21,049 nucleotides of DNA, from the NCBI GenBank assembly GCA_018827585.1, contig JAHJXP010000247.1, positions 1 to 21,049 of the forward strand. The letters are read 5' to 3'. The notes beneath the pieces were generated by a model. It saw only the letters and a list, made by a program, of their open reading frames with translations. It was not told the DNA's origin and did no database searches. Both the position numbers and the translations under genes were made by a program. Within the stretch, counting starts at the first letter, position 1. Each line of letters opens with the position of its first letter. Source of the stretch: Pseudomonadota bacterium. GTDB lineage: Bacteria > Desulfobacterota > Syntrophia > Syntrophales > UBA5619. Positions 1 through 5,859 of this stretch are shown here, in pieces.

Positions 1-370
1 AAACCCGGTCATTGTAAACGTAAATCCGGTTCGGGACCTGGTCGTCGAAGCCATGAAAGTTAAAGGCGCTGGGGCCGCTGATCTGGTATCGGCCCTTGAG
101 GACATCCATGAGTTTGGAGAGGATGTAATAGCCGCTGACCGTCCACCGTCCGCCGGCGGGCAGGTGCGATGGGACCAGATAGGCGCCCCTTTTCAAACGG
201 ATAATCAGACCGGAGGTCGTCATCCGATTGAGGAGTTTCCATTCCTGTTCGGCATTTATATCCAAGGCGGAGGCAATTTCGCCCGAGAAGATGAATTCTT
301 TTTTTCTGAGTTGGGCATAGGCGAGAAGCTGCATTTCAAATTTGCCCAGCTTGGTTTTTTCTTGTTTCAC
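1..370 (-). CDS. AbiEi-like antitoxin / winged-helix regulator, 5' part (3' end outside window)
   Basis: An open frame of about 123 codons reads from a GTG at 370–368 to the left edge without a stop; the C-terminal part is missing. The N-terminus (VKQEKTKLGKFEMQLLAYAQ) and the following stretch resemble the N-terminal winged helix of AbiEi-type antitoxins: a segment with EIASALD, then LLNRMTTSGLIIRLKRGAY, then a segment with GYYILSKLM. It continues with SGPSAFNFHGFDDQVPNRIY, like the AbiEi motif in which a short 'G..(D/E)Q.P.ri.v' segment follows the winged helix. AbiEi proteins repress their own operon and antagonise the nucleotidyltransferase toxin AbiEii, normally encoded immediately downstream, which here would lie off the left edge. 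A GGAAGG-type ribosome site sits 13 nt upstream, slightly far. The family call is by motif pattern, and the toxin partner is inferred, not seen. Confidence 0.72.
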   Translation of the reverse strand, partial: MKQEKTKLGKFEMQLLAYAQLRKKEFIFSGEIASALDINAEQEWKLLNRMTTSGLIIRLKRGAYLVPSHLPAGGRWTVSGYYILSKLMDVLKGRYQISGPSAFNFHGFDDQVPNRIYVYNDRV

Positions 371-420
371 TATATTATCCGTTCCTTCCTTAGCAGAGGA
401 GTTACGTGGAAAATAGTAAA

Positions 421-435
421 ACAAAGAGCCTTTGT
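421..435 (-). terminator. Possible weak terminator downstream of tRNA-Leu
   Basis: On the minus strand ACAAAG and CTTTGT form a 6-bp stem around a 3-nt loop, followed by TTTTACTATTTT. It lies about 55 nt beyond the tRNA 3' end, where the tRNA transcript could end. The stem is AT-rich and weak, so this is tentative. Confidence 0.3.
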
Positions 436-489
436 CAATCTTTAAGTTGAGAGAGTGAGACAATATCAATTCTAAGGCAAAAATATTTT

Positions 490-577
490 TGGTGCCTGGG
501 GCGGGAGTCGAACCCGCACAGCCTCAAGGACCGAGGGATTTTAAGTCCCTTGCGTCTACCAGTTCCGCCACCCAGGC
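490..577 (-). tRNA. tRNA-Leu (anticodon UAA)
   Basis: The minus strand reads GCCTGGG (acceptor) at 577 through to CCCAGGC-A-CCA at 490, with the CCA encoded. The anticodon loop is CTTAAAA, giving anticodon TAA. The T arm contains GGTTCGACTC. The long variable arm between the anticodon and T stems, and the total of 88 nt, are typical of a class II tRNA-Leu. It is transcribed toward the AbiEi-like gene and preceded by a strong promoter match at 598–626. Confidence 0.97.
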
Positions 578-597
578 CTGCTTAATTGTGGCGAGAA

Positions 598-626
598 TTT
601 ATATGCTTTCTGAAAAACGGTGTCAA
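598..626 (-). promoter_or_regulatory. Sigma70-type promoter of tRNA-Leu
   Basis: On the minus strand a perfect −35 TTGACA (621–626) is separated by exactly 17 bp from −10 TATAAA (598–603). The −10 ends 20 bp before the tRNA 5' end, so the 5' leader would be short. This is the best promoter match in the window and fits the needs of a stable-RNA gene. Confidence 0.75.
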
Positions 627-636
627 GGGATTCATG

Positions 637-650
637 CCTGCCCGGGCAGG
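637..650. repeat. Perfect 14-bp palindrome CCTGCCCGGGCAGG
   Basis: The sequence CCTGCCCGGGCAGG is fully self-complementary. It sits just upstream of the −35 of the tRNA-Leu promoter and about 130 bp before mtaD. It could be an operator for either divergent gene, or chance in GC-rich DNA. No second copy was seen. Confidence 0.4.
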
Positions 651-777
651 AGGGCCAATACCGCGGAAAACGCCCTCCCCTTCCGTCGCTTGCGGCGCGA
701 CATGATCTTTTAATGGAAAATTCCCCCGATCTGTGAAAGTCTGCTTCAACCATCTCCGGCAAAGAAGGAGAGAAGAG

Positions 778-2106
778 ATGATCGAGGTCGATATTGTGAT
801 TGAAGGCGGACGGGTTGTTCTTATGGACGACGGGGATACCGTCATTCCGGAAGGCGCGGTGGCCGTTGACGGGGAGCAGATCGTCGCCGCGGGACCTCTG
901 GCGGATATCCGGGAGCGCTTCCTTGGGCGGAGCCGGATTGTCGTCCCCGATTCCCTGATCATGCCCGGCCTCATCAACGGGCATACCCATGCCGCCATGA
1001 CCTGCTTTCGCGGGATCGCCGACGACATGGAGTTGATGGAGTGGCTCAACGGCTATATCTTTCCGGCCGAGGCCAGAAACGTGAATCCGGAACTCGTTTA
1101 CTGGGGGAGCCTGCTGGCCTGCGCCGAGATGATCCGTTCCGGGACGACAACCTTCTGCGACATGTATATCTTCGAGGAGGAGGCGGCCCGGGCGGCGAAG
1201 GCGGCCGGGATGCGCTGCCTTATCGGCGAGGGCCTCTTCGATTTTCCTTCGCCGAACGCCAAGACGCCGGCTGAGGGGATCGCCTGCGCCCGCGGTCTTC
1301 TCGAAAGGTGGGCCGGCGATCCCCTTGTCCATATCCTCGTCGCACCCCATTCACTCTACACCTGCTCTCCTTCCGTTCTTAAGGAAGCCAAGGCGCTGGC
1401 GGATGAATACCGGGTTCCCTACGCGGTCCATCTCCTGGAGAACAGGGCGGAAAAGGACCAGTTGCGGGAAAAGTTCGGCAAATCCGCCCTGCGTTTTCTC
1501 GAAGAGATCGGCTGGCTTACGGACCGTCTGATCGCCTTCCACTGTGTCTGCATGGAGGAAGAGGATATCCGCCTGTTTGCCGACCACGGCTGCCGCGTCG
1601 TCCACAACCCGGAGAGCAACATGAAACTGGCCTCGGGCGTCGCCCCGATCGCCGCGATGATCGCGGGAGGAATCGCCGTCGGTCTGGGGACCGACGGCTG
1701 CGCCAGCAACAACAATCTTGATATGTTCCAGGAAATGGACACGGCTGCCAAGCTCGGCAAGGTCGCCCTTCTCGACCCGACGGCGATGTCGGCGAGGACC
1801 GTGCTGCGGATGGCCACCTGCGAAGGCGCCCGCGTCCTCGGCATGGGAGGCGATGTCGGCTCCCTCCTGCCGGAGAAAAGGGCGGACATCGTGATAATCG
1901 GCCTGGACAAACCCCATCTGACGCCGCTCTACAACGAATATTCGCATCTGGTCTATGCGGTAAACGGCGCGGATGTGGATACGGTTCTCATCAACGGAAG
2001 GGTCGTCATGCGGGAGCGGAAACTCCTGACTATCGACGAGGGAGAAGTGATGCGCCGGGTCACCGAGATCGCCTGCCGGGTGAAGGGAAGCCTGGAGGGC
2101 AGATAA
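778..2106 (+). CDS. mtaD: MTA/SAH deaminase-family amidohydrolase
   Basis: A 442-residue metal-dependent amidohydrolase of the MtaD/SsnA type. Known members deaminate 5'-methylthioadenosine and S-adenosylhomocysteine to the inosyl forms, a step in methionine/SAM salvage; related enzymes act on other aminopurine-like substrates. Visible motifs are the metal-binding GHTHAAM (His69, His71), HSLYTC (His191), HLLEN (His218 and Glu221), and the C-terminal ligand in LGTDGCASNNNLDMF (Asp306). Length and motif order match the family. The ATG at 778 is chosen because AAGGAG lies 7 nt upstream; an upstream in-frame GTG at 733 lacks such a site. It appears monocistronic, between divergent tRNA-Leu and a convergent GH57/GT5 gene. 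The exact substrate cannot be fixed from sequence alone. Confidence 0.9.
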   Translation: MIEVDIVIEGGRVVLMDDGDTVIPEGAVAVDGEQIVAAGPLADIRERFLGRSRIVVPDSLIMPGLINGHTHAAMTCFRGIADDMELMEWLNGYIFPAEARNVNPELVYWGSLLACAEMIRSGTTTFCDMYIFEEEAARAAKAAGMRCLIGEGLFDFPSPNAKTPAEGIACARGLLERWAGDPLVHILVAPHSLYTCSPSVLKEAKALADEYRVPYAVHLLENRAEKDQLREKFGKSALRFLEEIGWLTDRLIAFHCVCMEEEDIRLFADHGCRVVHNPESNMKLASGVAPIAAMIAGGIAVGLGTDGCASNNNLDMFQEMDTAAKLGKVALLDPTAMSARTVLRMATCEGARVLGMGGDVGSLLPEKRADIVIIGLDKPHLTPLYNEYSHLVYAVNGADVDTVLINGRVVMRERKLLTIDEGEVMRRVTEIACRVKGSLEGR

Positions 2107-2127
2107 CCTCCCGGTGCACGGGGGGAA

Positions 2128-2146
2128 GGCCCCGGCGACGGGGGCC
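2128..2146. terminator. GC-rich hairpin between convergent mtaD and GH57/GT5 genes
   Basis: GGCCCC and GGGGCC form a 6-bp stem around a 7-nt loop in the 41-bp gap between two convergent stop codons. There is no clear U-tract on either strand, so it is a weak or bidirectional terminator at best. Confidence 0.4.
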
Positions 2147-2147
2147 G

Positions 2148-4850
2148 CTAAAAAAGAGGCTTGCCGTCGTTGAGTTTTTCGTAAATCCGGATGTATTCGG
2201 CGATCATGTGTCCCAGGCTGTAGTGTTCGCGGGCCTCCCTCATGATCCGCCGGATCTGTTTTTCCCGGATTTCGTCGGGTCTGCTGTGGAAGGCCGCGCT
2301 TTTTTCAAGTCCGTACCAAAGGCCGCCGGCGTCGTAGTCGCGGAAGAGGAAGCCGTTGCCGACGTCCTGGACGGCGCCATCGGCCTTTAGCCTCAGCTCG
2401 CGGATCTTGTCATGATAGCCCCCCGTGTCGCGGTTTGTAGCGGTCGCCCCAAAGATATTCCCCACCTGATCGATCTGGCCGCAGGGCTCGAAGAGCGACG
2501 CCCCGAAAACATCGCAGGCGGCGGCGTAACCCAACAGCGACAGCTCCTCCTGAAAGGGCTGGTAGGCGATCCGCCCGCCGGAGGACCAGGCGATCCTCCC
2601 CAGGATCTCCGCATGCCTCCGGTCGTCGCCGATGCCGTCGGCCACAATGGCGATCTGCACCTCCGGATGCCTCTCCACGAAGGCATGGATGATCTCTTCC
2701 ATGAGGTCGACCCCCTTCTGGAAAGGATCGAGCCGGGAAGGCCAGAAGTACAGTAGGGCTTTCGGATTTACCGTGAGCCCGGTCCTTTTCTGAAACTCGA
2801 CGAGATTCTCGCGCTTCGCCTCCAGGACCCGGTCGTCGGGTCCGTACTTCCGGACGAGGGCCTCGCACCTCTCCGGGTACATCAGGGATGAGGGGGCGTT
2901 TATGATCGCCCGGGCGGTCCCGTGCCGGTACTTCTCCTTCACCTCCATGCGGACGCTGGGCGGTACGAGCTTACGGTCGAGGAAGTAATCCTCCACGACC
3001 TCGCGGAGGAATCTCTCGCCGACGAAATTGATGATCGTCGCGTTCTTGATCGCCGTCGCCTGGCAGTCGATGCAGATCCTCCCCTCTTTCTCGCAAAAAT
3101 AAATCCGTTCGTGGATCCGGTTGAGGTTGATCCCGCCCATGCTGTCGATAGGGAGAAGGGCCGTAAAGACGTTGTGCACCGTATGAAGGATGGGCAGGCC
3201 GGTGGCGTTCGCATAGGCGGTGATCGCGCCTCCGGCCATCCAGTCGTGGCTGTGGACGATCAGTTTTCCCGCGCTGCGGCCCCGGACGGTTTTGATAACA
3301 TTCTTGATGATATCCCTCTGGAATTCGGCTGCCGTCAGTAGGGGATCGCCGGAATAGGCGCTCAGGTTGTCGGAAAAAACGGAGGAGCTGATCAGATGGA
3401 TGTTTTCGGAATCGATCTTGTAGCGGGCCTCGCGCCACTGGTGCTCGCTCATCTGCATCTCCCGCTGAAATCGCTTCTGAAGATTCAGCGTCGCCAGATG
3501 GACGTCCAGCCCGCGTTCGGTGAGCCCTTCGCAGAGGGCCGAAACCACATCCCCCTGACCGCCGCTCTTGCCGGAGATAAACCGGGCAAGCCCCCCCATG
3601 TCTTCAGGGAGGCGTCCCGTCTCCGGGGAGATGATCAGGATGGCCGTTCTTTCTTTTTTTTTTAGGACTTCGAACCGCTTGACGGCCACCTCCAGATCAT
3701 CGATCTTGCGGGTCAGGACGTGCGCCGGCTGCGCGATGGAGCCGCCGTAGGGATTGAAGTAGGCGTGGACCGCGTGATCCTCCCCGATATTCTCGTGCAG
3801 GAAATAGACGTGGTCCGAGGTCGTGAGGTTCCGCCAGCGGGTGAGAAGCTCCCCCCCTGCCCGCCGGGCCTCGTTTTCCATCTGTTCGATGTCGCGGAAA
3901 AGCTCGTACTGTGTGATGTTCCCCAGCCAGCCGAAGGTGTTCCGGCCGGCGTCCGCCCAGGATGAGGTGGCAAGGCCGTGAATGTCGAGAAGGGGGCAGT
4001 CCGCCTCGCGGAAGCGCTGGGCGATTTCCGTGGTAGTGGAAACGACCACGTTCGGATGCCCCTCGAGCGCCGCCGGCAGCCCCCGCCAGAATTCGAAGAT
4101 CCCCCGGTCGCTCCAGATGTGCTCCCCGATGTGCTCGAAGTCGTAGCCCAGCATGACCGCCTCGCCGTCGATCAGGGCGAGGTTGTCGGCATACCGTTCA
4201 GGCGTGAGGGGGGCGTGGGGAAATCGAAAGGCGACGTCGTCGCTCAATTCGCGGTTCCGGGGAATGACGATGAGGCTGGTATTGCGAGCGCGAAAGACGG
4301 CATTCGGCGATATTTGCTCCCCCTCGTGCGTGTACATGTCGTCCCGTTTTTCGCAGAGGATGGACTTGTAGCCCATATCGGCCACGACGTCAGCTATATC
4401 GTTGTTGTACATCAATTCGGTGTTGCGGAAGGAGGTCGGGGCGATACCGAAGAGTTTTCCGATCTTCTCCCTGTGGAGAGAAACCTGATCGCGGAATTCC
4501 TTTTTCTTGGGGTCCGCGAAGAGGCTCGCCAGGGAGTGATAGTAGGTTTCGTCGAGATACTCGACCTGGCTTCCCTTTTTGCCCGCCTCGATCAGGTCCT
4601 GAAGCGTCCGGATGACCTCGGGCCGGTAGAGTTCGGCCTGCTCCAGGAAAGTCCCGGACAGCCCAAGGGTGATCTTGAAGGAGGGGTGGGCCGCGATGAG
4701 CTCCGTGAACATCTGCAGAGCGGGCAGATAGCATTTCTCCGCGACCTTCATAAAGATCTCCTGGTTCTTTTCATCCCAGAGAAACTTATCCCGGTCCGGA
4801 TGCAGACGGAGAGGCTGATGGAGTTGAAAATAAAACGTGACGAGCGGCAT
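2148..4850 (-). CDS. GH57 – GT5 fusion: alpha-glucan hydrolase/transferase joined to glycogen/starch synthase-like glycosyltransferase
   Basis: A 900-residue two-domain protein. Residues 1–395 are a GH57 (alpha-amylase/4-alpha-glucanotransferase-like) domain: the starting FYFQLHQP motif, the probable nucleophile Glu in FRNTELMYNND (near 145), the probable acid Asp in LGYDFEHIGEH (near 237), and a late SSWADAGRNTFGWLGN motif. Residues 400 to the end are a GT-B fold of the GT5 synthase type, with GKSGGQGDVVSAL (a variant of the KTGGL nucleotide-sugar loop) and the C-terminal LFEPCGQIDQVGN (family FEPCG motif). Family knowledge implies cytoplasmic alpha-1,4-glucan synthesis and remodelling, probably from ADP-glucose. 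The ATG at 4850 is used because GGGAGGAGG lies just upstream; the ATG 21 nt earlier would put that site inside the gene. KSGGQ instead of KTGGL is unusual and may alter donor use. Confidence 0.93.
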   Translation of the reverse strand: MPLVTFYFQLHQPLRLHPDRDKFLWDEKNQEIFMKVAEKCYLPALQMFTELIAAHPSFKITLGLSGTFLEQAELYRPEVIRTLQDLIEAGKKGSQVEYLDETYYHSLASLFADPKKKEFRDQVSLHREKIGKLFGIAPTSFRNTELMYNNDIADVVADMGYKSILCEKRDDMYTHEGEQISPNAVFRARNTSLIVIPRNRELSDDVAFRFPHAPLTPERYADNLALIDGEAVMLGYDFEHIGEHIWSDRGIFEFWRGLPAALEGHPNVVVSTTTEIAQRFREADCPLLDIHGLATSSWADAGRNTFGWLGNITQYELFRDIEQMENEARRAGGELLTRWRNLTTSDHVYFLHENIGEDHAVHAYFNPYGGSIAQPAHVLTRKIDDLEVAVKRFEVLKKKERTAILIISPETGRLPEDMGGLARFISGKSGGQGDVVSALCEGLTERGLDVHLATLNLQKRFQREMQMSEHQWREARYKIDSENIHLISSSVFSDNLSAYSGDPLLTAAEFQRDIIKNVIKTVRGRSAGKLIVHSHDWMAGGAITAYANATGLPILHTVHNVFTALLPIDSMGGINLNRIHERIYFCEKEGRICIDCQATAIKNATIINFVGERFLREVVEDYFLDRKLVPPSVRMEVKEKYRHGTARAIINAPSSLMYPERCEALVRKYGPDDRVLEAKRENLVEFQKRTGLTVNPKALLYFWPSRLDPFQKGVDLMEEIIHAFVERHPEVQIAIVADGIGDDRRHAEILGRIAWSSGGRIAYQPFQEELSLLGYAAACDVFGASLFEPCGQIDQVGNIFGATATNRDTGGYHDKIRELRLKADGAVQDVGNGFLFRDYDAGGLWYGLEKSAAFHSRPDEIREKQIRRIMREAREHYSLGHMIAEYIRIYEKLNDGKPLF

Positions 4851-4889
4851 TTCCTCCTCCCGGAAAGACAAAACGCTTCGTTTACCGTA

Positions 4890-4918
4890 ACTATAGAGGA
4901 AAATGCTCGCAAAATCAA
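4890..4918 (-). promoter_or_regulatory. Candidate promoter of the GH57/GT5 gene
   Basis: On the minus strand TTGATT (4913–4918) and TATAGT (4890–4895) are separated by 17 bp, ending about 40 bp before the start codon, in the 95-bp gap behind the selenoprotein gene. Good spacing and a good −10, but only a 4/6 −35. Confidence 0.45.
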
Positions 4919-4945
4919 CAAAAACCGTATGATGTCCGCATAAGA

Positions 4946-5566
4946 TCAGCGAGCCTCTTTTCTTTTGATCCCCTTTTCCAGGAGGAATTGTTCCAAGACC
5001 TCGTAGGGCTGAGCCCCGACGACAGCCTCGTCATCGAGGACAAAGGTGGGAACCGACGATATCCCCAGTTGATAAGCGAGATCCCAATCGGAATCGACAG
5101 CCTCCTGAAAGGTTCTCTTTTTCAGGACTTCTCCGGCCTCCTTTTCGGGAAGCCCCACCGCTTTAACCAATCCTTTCAGCACCCCGGTTTTGGCGATATT
5201 TTTACCATCCGCAAAATAGGCGCGAAAGACGGCGTCGTGGAATTCGCCCCCCTTCCCCTGGGTTTCCGACCACTTGCACAGTTCCTGGGCGCGCCTGCTG
5301 TTATAGGTCTTCTTTCGCTTCCCCAACGGCAGGCCCAGTTCCTCGGCTGCCTTCTTCAAGCGGGCCATCGCCTTTGGCATGTCAATGATCCTGGCGGCGT
5401 AGATCTCTTTCATTGGAAGACCCTCTTCCGGGGTTTCAGGGTGGAGGGGAAACGCCCTCCACTGGACTTCGATCTCAAAATTCCTTCGCAATTTTTCAAT
5501 ACGCCCGGTACTGAAGTAACACCAGGGTCAGATATAATCCGAAAATACATGTAGATATTTTGGCAT
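4946..5566 (-). CDS. FrnE/DsbA-family thiol oxidoreductase with UxxC active site (probable selenoprotein; in-frame TGA at codon 13)
   Basis: A 206-residue protein if TGA at 5530–5528 is read as selenocysteine. It starts MPKYLHVFSDYI-U-PWCY, followed by RIEKLRRNFEIEVQWRAFPL and LHPETPEEG. This is the FrnE/DsbA pattern, where 'sD.vCPWCy.G..r.ek' precedes 'v.w..f.L.P..p.eG'. The TGA falls exactly on the first Cys of CPWC; the resolving Cys16 is present. The cis-Pro loop is intact in GISSVPTFVLDD, as is a terminal V.GAQPYEVLEQ segment, so the rest is undamaged. The ATG at 5566 has AAAGGGG 9 nt upstream. A SECIS-like hairpin lies at 5495–5515. Such proteins catalyse dithiol/disulfide (here selenenylsulfide) exchange; no signal peptide is visible, so the protein is probably cytoplasmic. 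Reading only from the TTG at 5491 would give a 181-residue product without an active site. Alternatives are a nonsense mutation or a sequencing error of TGC/TGT. Confidence 0.85.
5495..5515 (-). promoter_or_regulatory. Candidate bacterial SECIS element
   Basis: On the minus strand TTCAGTAC (5515–5508) pairs with GTATTGAA (5502–5495). The 8-bp stem includes one G·U and closes the 5-nt loop CGGGC. The loop starts 21 nt after the in-frame TGA, inside the 16–37 nt range typical of bacterial SECIS elements, and carries G at its second position, as those elements require. It lies inside the coding sequence, as bacterial SECIS do. A competing hairpin (CCTGGT with ACCGGG, loop 11 nt) starts 2 nt after the TGA. 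Confidence 0.68.
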
Positions 5567-5620
5567 AATCGTGCACCCCTTTCAGCTATTATTAAGTAAG
5601 AAGTCAATCCAACTGGAAAA

Positions 5621-5648
5621 ATCATACTCGTAAACAGGAAATTTTCAA
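5621..5648 (-). promoter_or_regulatory. Candidate promoter of the selenoprotein gene
   Basis: On the minus strand TTGAAA (5643–5648) and TATGAT (5621–5626) are 16 bp apart, giving a leader of about 45 nt before the ATG at 5566. This is a reasonable sigma70 match but unproven. It overlaps a short copy of the repeat found at 5682–5741. Confidence 0.4.
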
Positions 5649-5681
5649 AGCGATTCCTGGCCGGAGACCTTTGCGCAACTG

Positions 5682-5741
5682 GAAAATCAGACTCCCTGGA
5701 GCGCGAAAAAATTTCTTGAGCGCGTAAGGGAGCTGATTTTC
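5682..5741. repeat. Interrupted inverted repeat (possible small hairpin element)
   Basis: Left arm 5682–5697 (GAAAATCAGACTCCCT) and right arm 5727–5741 (AGGGAGCTGATTTTC) are reverse complements except for one unpaired A. The 29-bp loop contains the direct repeat GAGCGCG twice, around an A/T-rich core. Parts of it recur nearby: AACTGGAAAAATCATACTC at 5611 resembles the start of the left arm, and ATTTTCAAAGC occurs at 5641 and again at 5737. It looks like a degenerate extragenic element in the divergent gap between the selenoprotein gene and hrpA. No coding function was seen. Confidence 0.6.
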
Positions 5742-5780
5742 AAAGCTCTCGACCGCTTTTCAGAAAAGGAGAATTTTCTG

Positions 5781-5809
5781 GTGACATCCGGAACCGGTGC
5801 AGGTATGAT
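5781..5809 (+). promoter_or_regulatory. Candidate hrpA promoter
   Basis: GTGACA (5781–5786) and TATGAT (5804–5809) are separated by exactly 17 bp, each differing from consensus at one position. This predicts a transcript start near 5816, about 44 nt before the hrpA start codon. Confidence 0.52.
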
Positions 5810-5859
5810 CCGCGAACGAAACACCGCGGGCGCTTGCCCTGCAAGAAACGGAGAGAAAA

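Noticed and set aside
53..445. Plus-strand open frame at the left end
   Set aside because: The minus strand carries the AbiEi-like frame with real family similarity; the plus frame has none.
556..1350. Minus-strand open frame across mtaD and the tRNA promoter
   Set aside because: Overlaps tRNA-Leu, its promoter and the conserved amidohydrolase; composition typical of antisense frames.
3978..4943. Long plus-strand open frame opposite the GH57 domain
   Set aside because: Antisense to conserved GH57 motifs, no recognisable domain, no ribosome site.
5491..5530. TGA in the FrnE-like gene as a simple pseudogene mutation
   Set aside because: Not excluded, but considered less likely: it is the only lesion, falls exactly on the redox Cys codon, and is followed by a SECIS-like hairpin at the right distance.
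5410..5625. Minus-strand frame overlapping the 5' part of the FrnE-like gene
   Set aside because: It is a different frame from the one carrying UPWCY…RIEKL; no family similarity.
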